Assembly: GCA_023424585.1 (NCBI GenBank) | Contig: JAFADT010000909.1 | Span: 1-13,435, forward strand | Length of the DNA: 13,435 bases | Direction: 5' to 3' | Source: Pseudomonadota bacterium | Lineage (GTDB): Bacteria > Myxococcota > Myxococcia > Myxococcales > Myxococcaceae | Shown: positions 5,492 to 12,604 of the stretch, piece by piece | Position numbering within the stretch: position 1 is the first letter of the stretch | How the letters are laid out: each line of letters opens with the position of its first letter | Program-made: the position numbers and the translations under genes | The notes under the pieces: generated by a model | What the model saw: the letters and a program-made list of their open reading frames with translations, nothing else | Database searches by the model: none | What the model was told of the DNA's origin: nothing

Positions 5492-7633
5492 CTAGCGTCC
5501 TCGCGTCATGACGCCGCCCTGCTCCAGCAACCCGAACAGCTCCAGCAGGGCGTCCACGGAGAAGACATGGCCATACTCGGCGTAGGCCGCGTCGCGGATG
5601 TCCGCGACGGAGCGCTTGCCGTCGGCGTAGCTCGCGAGCGCGTCCGCCAGTTGGTAGAAGCGCAGCTCGCCCTCGCCCCGCTCCCGCAGGGCCGTGGCCG
5701 CGGTGCTCATGGCGTTCTTCACCGCCTCGACGCGGGCCCTGGCTTCGGGGGCCGCGCCGCGCTCCAGGTCGTCGAACGACGCGAGCTCCTGGCCCTTCAC
5801 GCGACGCGGAACGAAGGCCCGCGCCCGGCGCTCGGCTTCGCCAGGGGCGGGCTCCTTCAGGGACACCTTGCGCGCCTTGCCGTCCGCCTCCAGGCGCGCC
5901 AGAGCCAGGGACTCGGCGCCCTCCAGGGCCTTGATCAGCACCTTCACCGGCTCCGCGGGCGCGCCCAATGCCAGACACGAGCGCAGGGCGTCGCGCTCAC
6001 GCTGGTAGCCGGCGCGCACCGTGGCGCGCGCCAGGCGGGCGAAGGCAGGCAGCTCCGCGTCGGGCGTCGCGGCCAGGTCGAGGCGGGCCCGGAACTCGTC
6101 CTCCGCCACGCGCTTCGCGCCGTGCACCGCCACCAGGCGCGACAGCTCCGCGGCGCCCGGACCTTCCACCCACGCGGCGACGGTGACGGTGGCCAGGCCC
6201 GCGAAGGCGGCGCGGTGCAGCTGGGTGGGGTCCACGTTCTCTGGCCGGTCGCCGCTGGTGTGGTAGCCGTCATCGGGCCACGTGGAGAAGGCGACGCCGG
6301 GGATGCCGTAGTCGTTGAAGAGCTGGTGATCCGAACCCCGGCTGTAGCAGTCCATGTGCGCGTCCATCGGGTCCCGCGAGCCGGTGACCGAGCCGATGCG
6401 GAAGTCCCGCCTCGGCGGGTAGGCTACGCTGTTGAAGCGGTTCATGAAGGCCACCGTGGACTCGGACACGGCGTTCACGAAGCTGCCGTTCCAGTCCGGC
6501 GTGTACGAGACCTGGAAGCGGGAGTGGACGCGGGTCATGCTGGCGCCGAGCATGTCGAAGTTGAACTGCGCCACCCGCCGCACCGGCTCCGCGCCGTGGC
6601 GGGAGAACCACTCGCGGGTGCCTTCGAACTCCGGCAGCCACAGCACGCGCAGGGTGCGCACCGGCGGCGGCAGCACGCCCCGGCGGATGAGCGTGGTGTA
6701 TGTGCGCACCAGCTCCAGCAGCGTGGCGGAGCCGGAAGCGTTGTCGTCAGCCCCGGGCTTGTAGTGGTCCAGGTGGGCGGTGAGGACGACCTCCTCTCCC
6801 GGACGCGTCCCGGGGATGACGCCACTGACGATGCTGAGATGACCCGTGGGCGCTTGCGTGGCGATGCTCACGTCCACCTTCAGCGGACCTTGCCGCAAGT
6901 GGGCGCGCAGCTCGCGCGCCTGACGGTCCGACACCATGAACACGAAGGGGATCCGCGCGCCCTGGGACATCAGGCTGCGCGGGAGGAAGACCCAACCCAC
7001 CTGATCCGGGAAGTCGCCGTCCATGCGGTTGGGGAGGTTCCAGGAGGGCGTCGAATAGGACGACACCACGCCCACGGCGCCGAGCTTCAGCACGGCGTTG
7101 CGCAGCGCGGTCGAGGGTGGGCCCCGCGTGAGCACGACCTTGCCCTTCAGGTCCTTGCCTGCGTACTCCGCGTCCTCGGTGCCCGTGTCCACGTCGACCA
7201 GCTCCAGGTCCGTGCCCTCGAAGCTGCCGCTCCCGACCGCCAGGGACATGGGCTGGTCGGCGTAGGACGTCACCCGGTACCGGTGGGGCCCGGCCACCCA
7301 CAGCTCGCCGCGCGTGGCTCGCCACTGGGGGCCGTCCTTCATCGCCTCCAACTGGACGTCCTGGAGCCCCGCGGCCTCGGCGGCGGCCTTCACCCAGGTG
7401 GCCGCCTCCGTGTAGCCATCAAGGTTGTCGCGCGCGAGGAGGGACAGCCGCTGCACGCCGTCCTGGATGCGGTCCCCGGAGCTCTCCTGGATGAGCGCGC
7501 GCACCACGTCGTCGCGAAGCACCATCCCGGTCGTGGGAGAGATGGGCCCCAGCGGGGACGCGGGAGCCTGGGCGGAGGCGCTGAGTGAGACGGACAGCGC
7601 GAGGAGGACGAAGGTCAACGGGCGGGAGGTCAT
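5492..7633 (-). CDS. Secreted M28-family zinc metallopeptidase with C-terminal extension (713 aa)
   Basis: A predicted exported aminopeptidase or carboxypeptidase-type enzyme using two zinc ions. The start is ATG at 7633, directly followed by a signal peptide (hydrophobic 6-19, probable cleavage after ASA at 21). Upstream in-frame codons are His/Arg-rich and not signal-like, so they are excluded. Residues about 100-270 resemble a protease-associated insert. The peptidase core shows AHLDH (His287, Asp289), GADDNASG (Asp297), NFDML (Asp360) and DGYHTSGD (His458), the usual M28 ligand series. Where most M28 enzymes have an adjacent Glu-Glu pair, this one has E-F-E at 335-337, so the catalytic base and metal ligand cannot be assigned with certainty. 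Residues about 490-713 form a charged, mostly helical C-terminal region not recognised as a known domain. The Shine-Dalgarno site is weak. The gene stands alone, 188 bases from the upstream gene. Confidence 0.92.
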   Translation of the reverse strand: MTSRPLTFVLLALSVSLSASAQAPASPLGPISPTTGMVLRDDVVRALIQESSGDRIQDGVQRLSLLARDNLDGYTEAATWVKAAAEAAGLQDVQLEAMKDGPQWRATRGELWVAGPHRYRVTSYADQPMSLAVGSGSFEGTDLELVDVDTGTEDAEYAGKDLKGKVVLTRGPPSTALRNAVLKLGAVGVVSSYSTPSWNLPNRMDGDFPDQVGWVFLPRSLMSQGARIPFVFMVSDRQARELRAHLRQGPLKVDVSIATQAPTGHLSIVSGVIPGTRPGEEVVLTAHLDHYKPGADDNASGSATLLELVRTYTTLIRRGVLPPPVRTLRVLWLPEFEGTREWFSRHGAEPVRRVAQFNFDMLGASMTRVHSRFQVSYTPDWNGSFVNAVSESTVAFMNRFNSVAYPPRRDFRIGSVTGSRDPMDAHMDCYSRGSDHQLFNDYGIPGVAFSTWPDDGYHTSGDRPENVDPTQLHRAAFAGLATVTVAAWVEGPGAAELSRLVAVHGAKRVAEDEFRARLDLAATPDAELPAFARLARATVRAGYQRERDALRSCLALGAPAEPVKVLIKALEGAESLALARLEADGKARKVSLKEPAPGEAERRARAFVPRRVKGQELASFDDLERGAAPEARARVEAVKNAMSTAATALRERGEGELRFYQLADALASYADGKRSVADIRDAAYAEYGHVFSVDALLELFGLLEQGGVMTRGR

Positions 7634-7821
7634 GGGGGCTCGGAAAGATTCGGTGCCTGGGCGCCGACGGTCGTGGCCATCCTGCCGGCGCCGAGCGCGG
7701 TCATGGCTGGCGCGTTGATCATGACGGTGACCGCCATGGACCGGGGAGCGAGCCGTCATGGCTCCGTTGACTTCATGGGGTGGGGCCGCCCTCTTCCCGT
7801 GATGCCCGGGAGGAGCCACTG

Positions 7822-8379
7822 TCAGGGCGAGCTTTGCATCGACTCACGTGCGTGAGCCCGCTCCTCGCGCTGCTTCTCGATCAGCGCTCGCGCCTTCACC
7901 TTCTGCGACGCATCCAGGCTCGCTTCGACCTCGCGGTATGCCGCCGCCTCGTTGTCCTCCATCGCCTGGAGCAGGGCCTGCTGCCGCTTCTTGTCCTCCT
8001 CGCTCAAGGGCGGGGGCGAGGGGCGGTCGGGGGACCTGTACGGAGGCCGCCCGCCCAGGCCCACCGGGGCGTTCCGGCCGGGCATTCCGGCTCCCGGCGG
8101 GGGGCCGCCTCCCGGGGGCGGTTCGGGATGCCAGACCTCCCGGAGCTGCTCACGCAGGGGCTTGTTGGCCGCGGTCAGGGCCTCGTCCTGCTGACCGATC
8201 TTGATCAGCTGGTCGGTGGTCAGCTGTAGCTCCTCATGGTGCTCCAGCAGCAACGCGAGGGGCGACTCGAAGAGGACCCTCGGGGGTGGCCGCCTTCGCT
8301 GCTCTGGCGGCGAGGACGAGGCGCAGGCGGTAACGAAAGCCACCAGCAACAACCACGGCATGAGATGGCGCGGCGACAT
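7822..8379 (-). CDS. Spy/CpxP-like periplasmic lipoprotein (185 aa)
   Basis: Probably a periplasmic chaperone-like or metal-stress protein of the Spy/CpxP type, anchored by lipid. The start is ATG at 8379, with AAGGAG nine bases upstream. The lipobox FVTAC gives Cys19. LQLTTDQ at 51-57 is the LTxxQ motif of the family, and LDASQ at 155-159 within a charged helix is the second, weaker copy. The two helical parts are split by a Pro/Gly-rich segment (about 85-125) that is longer and more flexible than in enterobacterial Spy or CpxP. The C-terminus is very rich in Arg, Glu and Lys. Family membership rests on motif and overall pattern only, so the confidence in function is moderate. It is not near a Cpx-type sensor here; the two-component genes lie more than 2 kb away on the same strand. 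Confidence 0.85.
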   Translation of the reverse strand: MSPRHLMPWLLLVAFVTACASSSPPEQRRRPPPRVLFESPLALLLEHHEELQLTTDQLIKIGQQDEALTAANKPLREQLREVWHPEPPPGGGPPPGAGMPGRNAPVGLGGRPPYRSPDRPSPPPLSEEDKKRQQALLQAMEDNEAAAYREVEASLDASQKVKARALIEKQREERAHARESMQSSP

Positions 8380-8388
8380 CGGTGTTGG

Positions 8389-8394
8389 CTCCTT
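8389..8394 (-). promoter_or_regulatory. Shine-Dalgarno site of the Spy-like gene
   Basis: AAGGAG on the minus strand lies nine bases before ATG 8379. It supports that start over an internal in-frame ATG at codon 7. Confidence 0.7.
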
Positions 8395-8494
8395 CTTCGT
8401 CTCCGCCTCGAGCGAGGCAGCGACCCTGCTCGGCGTCAGGGTGGGACGCGGACGAATGTTCCTCCGTTCCCTCTCGAAGAGGAAGCCTGGGGGA

Positions 8495-8533
8495 CCGCTC
8501 CGCGCCCACCGTGTCCCCGCTCAGGCGGAGCGG
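8495..8533 (-). terminator. Hairpin spanning the CYTH gene stop codon
   Basis: CCGCTCCGC (8495-8503) and GCGGAGCGG (8525-8533) form a perfect 9-bp stem with a 21-base loop that contains the stop codon. No T run follows. It may protect the 3' end or help termination, but chance formation in GC-rich DNA is possible. Confidence 0.25.
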
Positions 8534-9081
8534 GGGCCCTCCAGGAGGGCCTTCGCGCCGGTCCGCGCCTCGAAGCGGAGGATGAATTCCTTCAGCGGCT
8601 CGGCGGTGAACTGCTCGCGGGGAATCCCCGTAGCCTGGATGGCGCGCTCGATGGCCTCGGGGGCGCCCTCCACCTCGACGAGCAGGTCCATGCGGGGAAA
8701 CTGCTCGAAGCGAAGGGTGGCCTCGCCGAACACGTACCAGGTGATCTCCCGCGTGATGCAATCGCTCTCCTCGAAGCCCAGGCGATCGAGGATCCGTCGC
8801 AGCGTGGCTTCATCCTCCACCCGGGTGTTCAGCTCCTCCCGCACCTTGTAGCCATGCTCCAGGCGGGCGCGGCCCTTCCAGGTCACCTCCGACCAGCCGC
8901 CCGCCGGCGCCTGGTAGGTGCGGATCCGCAGCCGTCCGGCGCCGCTGTCCGACCCTGTCTTGCGCGTGTAGTACCGGTCCACCATCGTCCCCTCGAAGCG
9001 CAGCCTTCCGCCCGCGCCCTCGACGTGCCCTCGGCGCAGCGGCAGGTCATCCACGACGCTCTTGAGCTCCATCTCATGCAT
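8521..9081 (-). CDS. CYTH-domain protein (class IV adenylate cyclase / triphosphatase fold, 186 aa)
   Basis: The CYTH fold binds triphosphate compounds and metal ions inside a beta tunnel; members include class IV adenylate cyclases, thiamine triphosphatases and inorganic triphosphatases. Visible features: the N-terminal ExExK motif as E3-M-E5-L-K7, LRIR at 51-54, TWKG with Lys69, a run of charged residues at 72-90, and LLVEVEG at 133-139, all in family order. The length is typical of a single CYTH domain, and no other domain is fused. The ATG at 9081 was chosen because ExExK normally lies at the very N-terminus. In-frame ATGs at 9090 and 9117 are possible, and none of the three has a good Shine-Dalgarno site. 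Cyclase and phosphatase activity cannot be told apart from sequence alone. The protein is predicted to be cytoplasmic. Confidence 0.88.
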   Translation of the reverse strand: MHEMELKSVVDDLPLRRGHVEGAGGRLRFEGTMVDRYYTRKTGSDSGAGRLRIRTYQAPAGGWSEVTWKGRARLEHGYKVREELNTRVEDEATLRRILDRLGFEESDCITREITWYVFGEATLRFEQFPRMDLLVEVEGAPEAIERAIQATGIPREQFTAEPLKEFILRFEARTGAKALLEGPRSA

Positions 9082-9216
9082 GGATGCCATCTTGATGAAC
9101 ACAGATGAGAGCTGCATGAAGAGGGGATGAGGGTGTTCTCATTCGCTGACCACCGCACGTGTGAAGCCAAGACAGAGGTGTGGCGGAGATGAGCCGGTGA
9201 TGAAAAGTCTCTCAGA

Positions 9217-9245
9217 GGAGGGTTGGCTCGCGGACACAACCCTCC
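9217..9245. other. Hairpin in the divergent region upstream of the glycosyltransferase
   Basis: GGAGGGTTG (9217-9225) pairs perfectly with CAACCCTCC (9237-9245), with an 11-base loop. It lies about 78 bases before the glycosyltransferase start and 136 bases upstream of the CYTH start. It could be an operator for either divergent gene or a leader structure. Confidence 0.3.
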
Positions 9246-9310
9246 CGCGTCAGGCATGACTCGAAAAGCCTCACGCCCCGGAAAAGGGATGCCTGGGTGT
9301 CATTGAGGTG

Positions 9311-9316
9311 AAGGGA
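9311..9316 (+). promoter_or_regulatory. Shine-Dalgarno site deciding the glycosyltransferase start
   Basis: AAGGGA lies six bases before ATG 9323. The upstream in-frame GTG at 9308 overlaps this region and has no ribosome-binding site of its own, so ATG 9323 is preferred. Confidence 0.6.
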
Positions 9317-9322
9317 TGCCAG

Positions 9323-10873
9323 ATGCCAAGCACGTCGGGAGTCGCCGCCCAGCGCCGTGGGTGGCCATGGGGGCTGGGAGCGACCCTGCTGCTCGTGCTC
9401 GTGCGGCTGCTCTACGCAGAGCAGGTGGAGCTGGCGCCGCAGGAGGCCTACTACTGGCAGTACACGCGCCATCTGGAGCTGTCCTATCTGGATCATCCGC
9501 CGATGTGTGCCTGGTGGATGGCTTTGTCCGTCCGGCTCCTGGGGGAGTCGCAGCTCGCCTTGCGGCTGCCCGCCATCCTGTCCTCGGCCGCGCTCGGGGG
9601 CGTCCTGTATTCCATTGGCAAGCGGTTGTACTCACCCGCCGTCGGTGTGCTGACGGCGGTCGCCGCGAATGCCACGGTGCTCTTCGGCCTGGGGGCGGTG
9701 GTGATGACGCCGGACGTCCCGCTCGTGCTGTTCTGGGCGGCCGCGCTGCGCGTGCTCTGCGAGCTGGTGCTTCCGGATGGGCTCGGCCCCGGGCGCCTGG
9801 GCTGGCGCTGGTATCTGCTGGGCCTGCTTTGCGGCTGCGGCCTGCTGTCGAAGTACACCGCCGCGCTGCTGCCGCTCCAGGTGCTGGGGACGGCGCTGGT
9901 GACGCGGCGGGGCCGCGAGGCCCTGCGCACCCCGCATCCCTATGCCGCGTGTCTCCTCATGCTCGCAGTCTTCTCGCCGGTGCTGCTCTGGAACCACGCG
10001 CATGCCTGGGCGTCCTTCGCCTTCCAGACCACCGGCCGTGCCCACACGGTGGATGGCTTCCATGCGTACCTCGTGGGCCGCTACCTGGGACTCCAGGCGG
10101 TGGCGGTGGGCCCGCTGCTCTACGTGGCGCTGCTGCTGACGGCGGGCGTCCTCGTGCGCCAGGCCTGGCGCGGGGAGGACCGCGCGCGGGTGCTGGCCTT
10201 CGCCAGCGTGCCGGGACTCGCCCTGTTCACCCTGGTGAGCCCCCTGCACTGGGTGAAGATGAACTGGGTGGCCCCCGCGTACCTGGGCGTGATGGTGGCC
10301 GCCGCGGCGGGCGCGTGGGCCCTGCGCGAGCACCGCGCCATGCGCGCCTACGCGTCGCTGAGCGTGGGCGTGGGCGCGGCGCTGATGCTCGGCATGTACC
10401 TGATGCCGCTCTGCCCGTGGATTCCCTTCCGCGAGCGCGACAACCTGGTGAGCGGCTGGCGTGAGCTGGCCAATGCCGTGCAACGTCACCGCGAGGCGGC
10501 CGGTGTGCCCGCGCCGATGGTGGTGGGGTGGGGTTACAAGACGGCGAGCGAGCTGGCCTGGTACCTGCCCGACCACCCGGAGACCCAGTCTGACTCCGCG
10601 CTGGGAGGCGACGGACTGGCGTATGGCTTCTGGCTGGACCGCGTGCGTCCCGGCGCGGACGCGCTCATCGTCGCGGACCAGCGTCAGCCGCTGCGAGACG
10701 TACCGGCGCGGCTGCGGGCGCATTGCGCTGCGGTGCGCGAGCTGCCGTCCGTGACGGTGCACCGCGGCGACCGGACGGTGACGACCTTCAGGCTGTGGTC
10801 GTGTCCTCGCTGGCATGCCCGGCCGGAGGTGGTGGCGCGGCAGGAGCCTCCGCCTTCGGGAGACGCAAGGTGA
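9323..10873 (+). CDS. GT39/ArnT-like membrane glycosyltransferase (516 aa)
   Basis: An inner-membrane glycosyltransferase of the PMT/ArnT type (GT39/GT83), which moves a sugar from a polyprenyl-phosphate carrier to a lipid or protein on the outer face. The first hydrophobic segment (about 17-31) is followed by a loop with EAYYW (Glu41) and LSYLDHPP (53-60), the hallmark of this family; Glu41 is the expected catalytic-site acid, although the usual preceding Asp is Gln here. About ten further hydrophobic segments follow up to residue 365, including ones near 78-95, 100-140, 155-190, 240-270 and 285-330. The last 140 or so residues form a soluble region containing GWGYKTASELAWYLPDHPETQS-type sequence, as seen in bacterial GT39 members. 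Donor and acceptor are unknown; lipid A or exopolysaccharide decoration is possible. The 3' end runs 86 bases into the convergent kinase gene. Confidence 0.9.
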   Translation: MPSTSGVAAQRRGWPWGLGATLLLVLVRLLYAEQVELAPQEAYYWQYTRHLELSYLDHPPMCAWWMALSVRLLGESQLALRLPAILSSAALGGVLYSIGKRLYSPAVGVLTAVAANATVLFGLGAVVMTPDVPLVLFWAAALRVLCELVLPDGLGPGRLGWRWYLLGLLCGCGLLSKYTAALLPLQVLGTALVTRRGREALRTPHPYAACLLMLAVFSPVLLWNHAHAWASFAFQTTGRAHTVDGFHAYLVGRYLGLQAVAVGPLLYVALLLTAGVLVRQAWRGEDRARVLAFASVPGLALFTLVSPLHWVKMNWVAPAYLGVMVAAAAGAWALREHRAMRAYASLSVGVGAALMLGMYLMPLCPWIPFRERDNLVSGWRELANAVQRHREAAGVPAPMVVGWGYKTASELAWYLPDHPETQSDSALGGDGLAYGFWLDRVRPGADALIVADQRQPLRDVPARLRAHCAAVRELPSVTVHRGDRTVTTFRLWSCPRWHARPEVVARQEPPPSGDAR

Positions 10874-11921
10874 AGCGGCTCTCTCCGTCCACCCGCGCGT
10901 AGTCGAGCGTGCCGCCATGCGCCTCGGCGATGGTCCGCGACACCGCGAGCCCCAGGCCGGTGCCCTCTCCCTGGCGCGACGGGTCCGCCCGGGCGAAGCG
11001 CTGGAAGAGCCGGGCCTCGAAGGCGGCGTCCACCCCCTTGCCGTCATCCCCCACGGTGACGTGGACGTCGGCGCCGGTCGCGTCCAGCGCCACGCGGATG
11101 CGCTCGCGGGCGTAGCGGCATGCGTTGGAGAGCAGGTTCTCCAGCACGTGGGTCAACAGGACCGGATTGCCCCGAACCTGCGTGGGGGCGCCCGTCAGCT
11201 CCAGGAGCAGGCTCCGGGACTGCGCCGCGAGGAGCTGCTCGGTGCGCTGGAGGGACTGCCGCGCCAGGGCATGCAGGTCCACGGGCTCCAGGGTGATGAC
11301 CTGGGTGCCGGCGTCCGCGCGCGCCAGTTGGAGCAGCGCGTCCACCAGCAGGCTGAGCTGGCGGGCCTCGTCGAGCACGATGGCCAGCGTGCGGCGGTAC
11401 TCCTCCGGCGTCCGAGCCCGGCGCAGGCTGACCTCCGTCTCACCCATGATGATGGTGAGCGGCGTGCGCAGCTCGTGCGCCGCGTCGGAGGTGAAGGAGC
11501 GGATGCGCGCGAGCGACGCGCGGGCGTCCGAGAGCAGTTCGTTCAGGGTCGCCGCCAGCGTGTCCCACTCGTCCCCGGTCCCCCGGTCGGGGAGGCTCAA
11601 GTCCAGCTCCGACGCCCGCGCGGCGCGGACCCGGTCCCGGGCATCGCGCAGCGGCGCCAGCGCCCTGCGGGCCAGCGCGCCGCCCATCACGATGGACCCC
11701 ACCACCGCGAGGGGCATGCTGAAGACGATGGCGCCCAGGGCCTGGAGGGCCTCGTCGAAGAGGCCCTCGTGCAGCCACAGGCTGGGGTTCTCCTCGTGCT
11801 GGAAGTACTCGCTGGTGGCCAGCACCGCCGTCACGAGCACGCCGTAGAGCAGGGTGGTTCCCAGGACGGAACCGGCGAAGAAGAAGGTCAGCTGTGCGCG
11901 GAGCGAGCGCGGGCGCCTCAC
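10788..11921 (-). CDS. HAMP-type sensor histidine kinase, third gene of the operon (377 aa)
   Basis: A membrane sensor kinase that should phosphorylate the adjacent response regulator. The start is GTG at 11921, overlapping the regulator stop as GTGA, so translation is probably coupled. Two membrane segments (about 11-34 and 59-81) enclose a short external loop of about 24 residues. A HAMP linker follows (about 83-130), then the HisKA helix with DAAHELRTP and phospho-accepting His149, then the ATPase domain: N box ENLLSNACRYA (Asn266), G1 GDDGKGV (292-297), F box FQRFAR, and G2 GEGTGLGL (318-325). All catalytic residues are present. The tail after residue 356 is Pro/Ala-rich and low in complexity; its last codons overlap the 3' end of the convergent glycosyltransferase. 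The small external loop suggests sensing of envelope state or of a signal through the membrane, not of a bulky ligand. The ligand is unknown. Confidence 0.95.
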   Translation of the reverse strand: MRRPRSLRAQLTFFFAGSVLGTTLLYGVLVTAVLATSEYFQHEENPSLWLHEGLFDEALQALGAIVFSMPLAVVGSIVMGGALARRALAPLRDARDRVRAARASELDLSLPDRGTGDEWDTLAATLNELLSDARASLARIRSFTSDAAHELRTPLTIIMGETEVSLRRARTPEEYRRTLAIVLDEARQLSLLVDALLQLARADAGTQVITLEPVDLHALARQSLQRTEQLLAAQSRSLLLELTGAPTQVRGNPVLLTHVLENLLSNACRYARERIRVALDATGADVHVTVGDDGKGVDAAFEARLFQRFARADPSRQGEGTGLGLAVSRTIAEAHGGTLDYARVDGESRFTLRLPKAEAPAAPPPPAGHASEDTTTA

Positions 11922-12592
11922 GCGCGGCTCCGGAGCACGTAGCCCACGCCCCTCACGGTGTGGATGAGCTTGGTGGGGAACGGCGTATCCACCTTGGCCC
12001 GGAGATAGCGGATGTAGACCTCCACGACGTTGGAGAAGGTCTCGAAGTCGTGCTCCCACACGGCCTGCACGATGCGGGTCCGGGAGAGGACCTCTCCCGC
12101 GTGCTCCAGCATGAACTGAAGCAGCGCGTACTCCCGGGCGGTCAGCGGAATCACCACGCCGGCCCGGACCACCTTCCGGGTGGTGGGGTCCATGGTCAGG
12201 TCCGCGTGGGTCAGCAGCGGCGTGGCGCGGTTGTCGACGCGGCGGAGGACGGCACGGATGCGCGCCAGCATCTCTTCGAACGCGAAGGGCTTGATGAGGT
12301 AGTCGTCCGCCCCGGCATTGAGCGCGCTGATGCGGTCCGCGACCGCGTCCTTCGCGGTGAGCATGAGGATGGGCGTCATGTCCTGCTTCGCGCGCAGCGC
12401 CCGGAGCAGCTCCAACCCGGACATGCCCGGCAGCATCCAGTCCAGGATGATGAGCGCGAAGCGCTCGTGACGCATCAGCTCCTGGGCCTGAGCCCCGTCC
12501 ACGCTTTCGCGCACGCGGAAGCCCTCTTCCGTGAGGCCTCGGGAGATGAAGGCGCGGACCCGCAGCTCGTCTTCGACGATGAGGATGGACAC
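11918..12592 (-). CDS. OmpR/PhoB-family response regulator (224 aa)
   Basis: A DNA-binding transcription regulator activated by phosphorylation. The start is GTG at 12592, eight bases after AGGA; this start gives the exact family N-terminus (MSILIVEDE). The receiver domain shows the acidic pair Glu7/Asp8, phospho-acceptor Asp51 in ILDWMLPG, Thr79 in MLTAKD, and Lys101 in LIKPF. The output domain (about 125-222) is a winged helix with PLTAREYALLQFML, GEVLSRTRIVQAVW, NVVEVYIRYLRAKVD and HTVRGVGYVL, all typical of the OmpR group. The gene lies between two kinase genes, 10 bases from the first and overlapping the second by 4 bases. The target promoter is not identifiable; no clear direct-repeat operator was seen inside the window. 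Confidence 0.97.
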   Translation of the reverse strand: MSILIVEDELRVRAFISRGLTEEGFRVRESVDGAQAQELMRHERFALIILDWMLPGMSGLELLRALRAKQDMTPILMLTAKDAVADRISALNAGADDYLIKPFAFEEMLARIRAVLRRVDNRATPLLTHADLTMDPTTRKVVRAGVVIPLTAREYALLQFMLEHAGEVLSRTRIVQAVWEHDFETFSNVVEVYIRYLRAKVDTPFPTKLIHTVRGVGYVLRSRA

Positions 12593-12600
12593 GATGGGAT

Positions 12601-12604
12601 TCCT
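12601..12604 (-). promoter_or_regulatory. Shine-Dalgarno site of the response regulator, at the upstream stop codon
   Basis: AGGA on the minus strand overlaps by two bases the TAG stop (12603-12605) of the preceding kinase gene and lies eight bases before GTG 12592. The arrangement indicates one polycistronic mRNA with coupled translation. Confidence 0.6.

Noticed and set aside
5343..5978. Long upstream in-frame extension of the DAG-linker lipoprotein
   Set aside because: It would overlap the M28 peptidase gene on the same strand in another frame, is Arg/Gly-rich, and lies before a perfect lipoprotein signal peptide.
5438..7588. Open frame of 716 codons on the plus strand opposite the M28 peptidase
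   Set aside because: The peptidase frame has a signal peptide and the metal-ligand motifs. The opposite frame is Arg/Gly/His-rich without domains, a common effect of high GC.
7681..7763. Repeated GTCATGGCT words and a short GTCATG/CATGAC inverted pair in the gap before the M28 gene
   Set aside because: The copies are only 6-9 bases long with irregular spacing, so chance cannot be excluded.
7634..7819. Upstream in-frame extension of the M28 peptidase to 7819
   Set aside because: The extra 62 residues are His/Arg/Pro-rich and would bury a normal signal peptide, so they are taken as intergenic sequence.
9632..11047. Open frame of 471 codons on the minus strand opposite the glycosyltransferase
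   Set aside because: His/Gln/Arg-rich composition and no domain. The plus-strand gene shows membrane segments and the EAYYW and LDHPP motifs.
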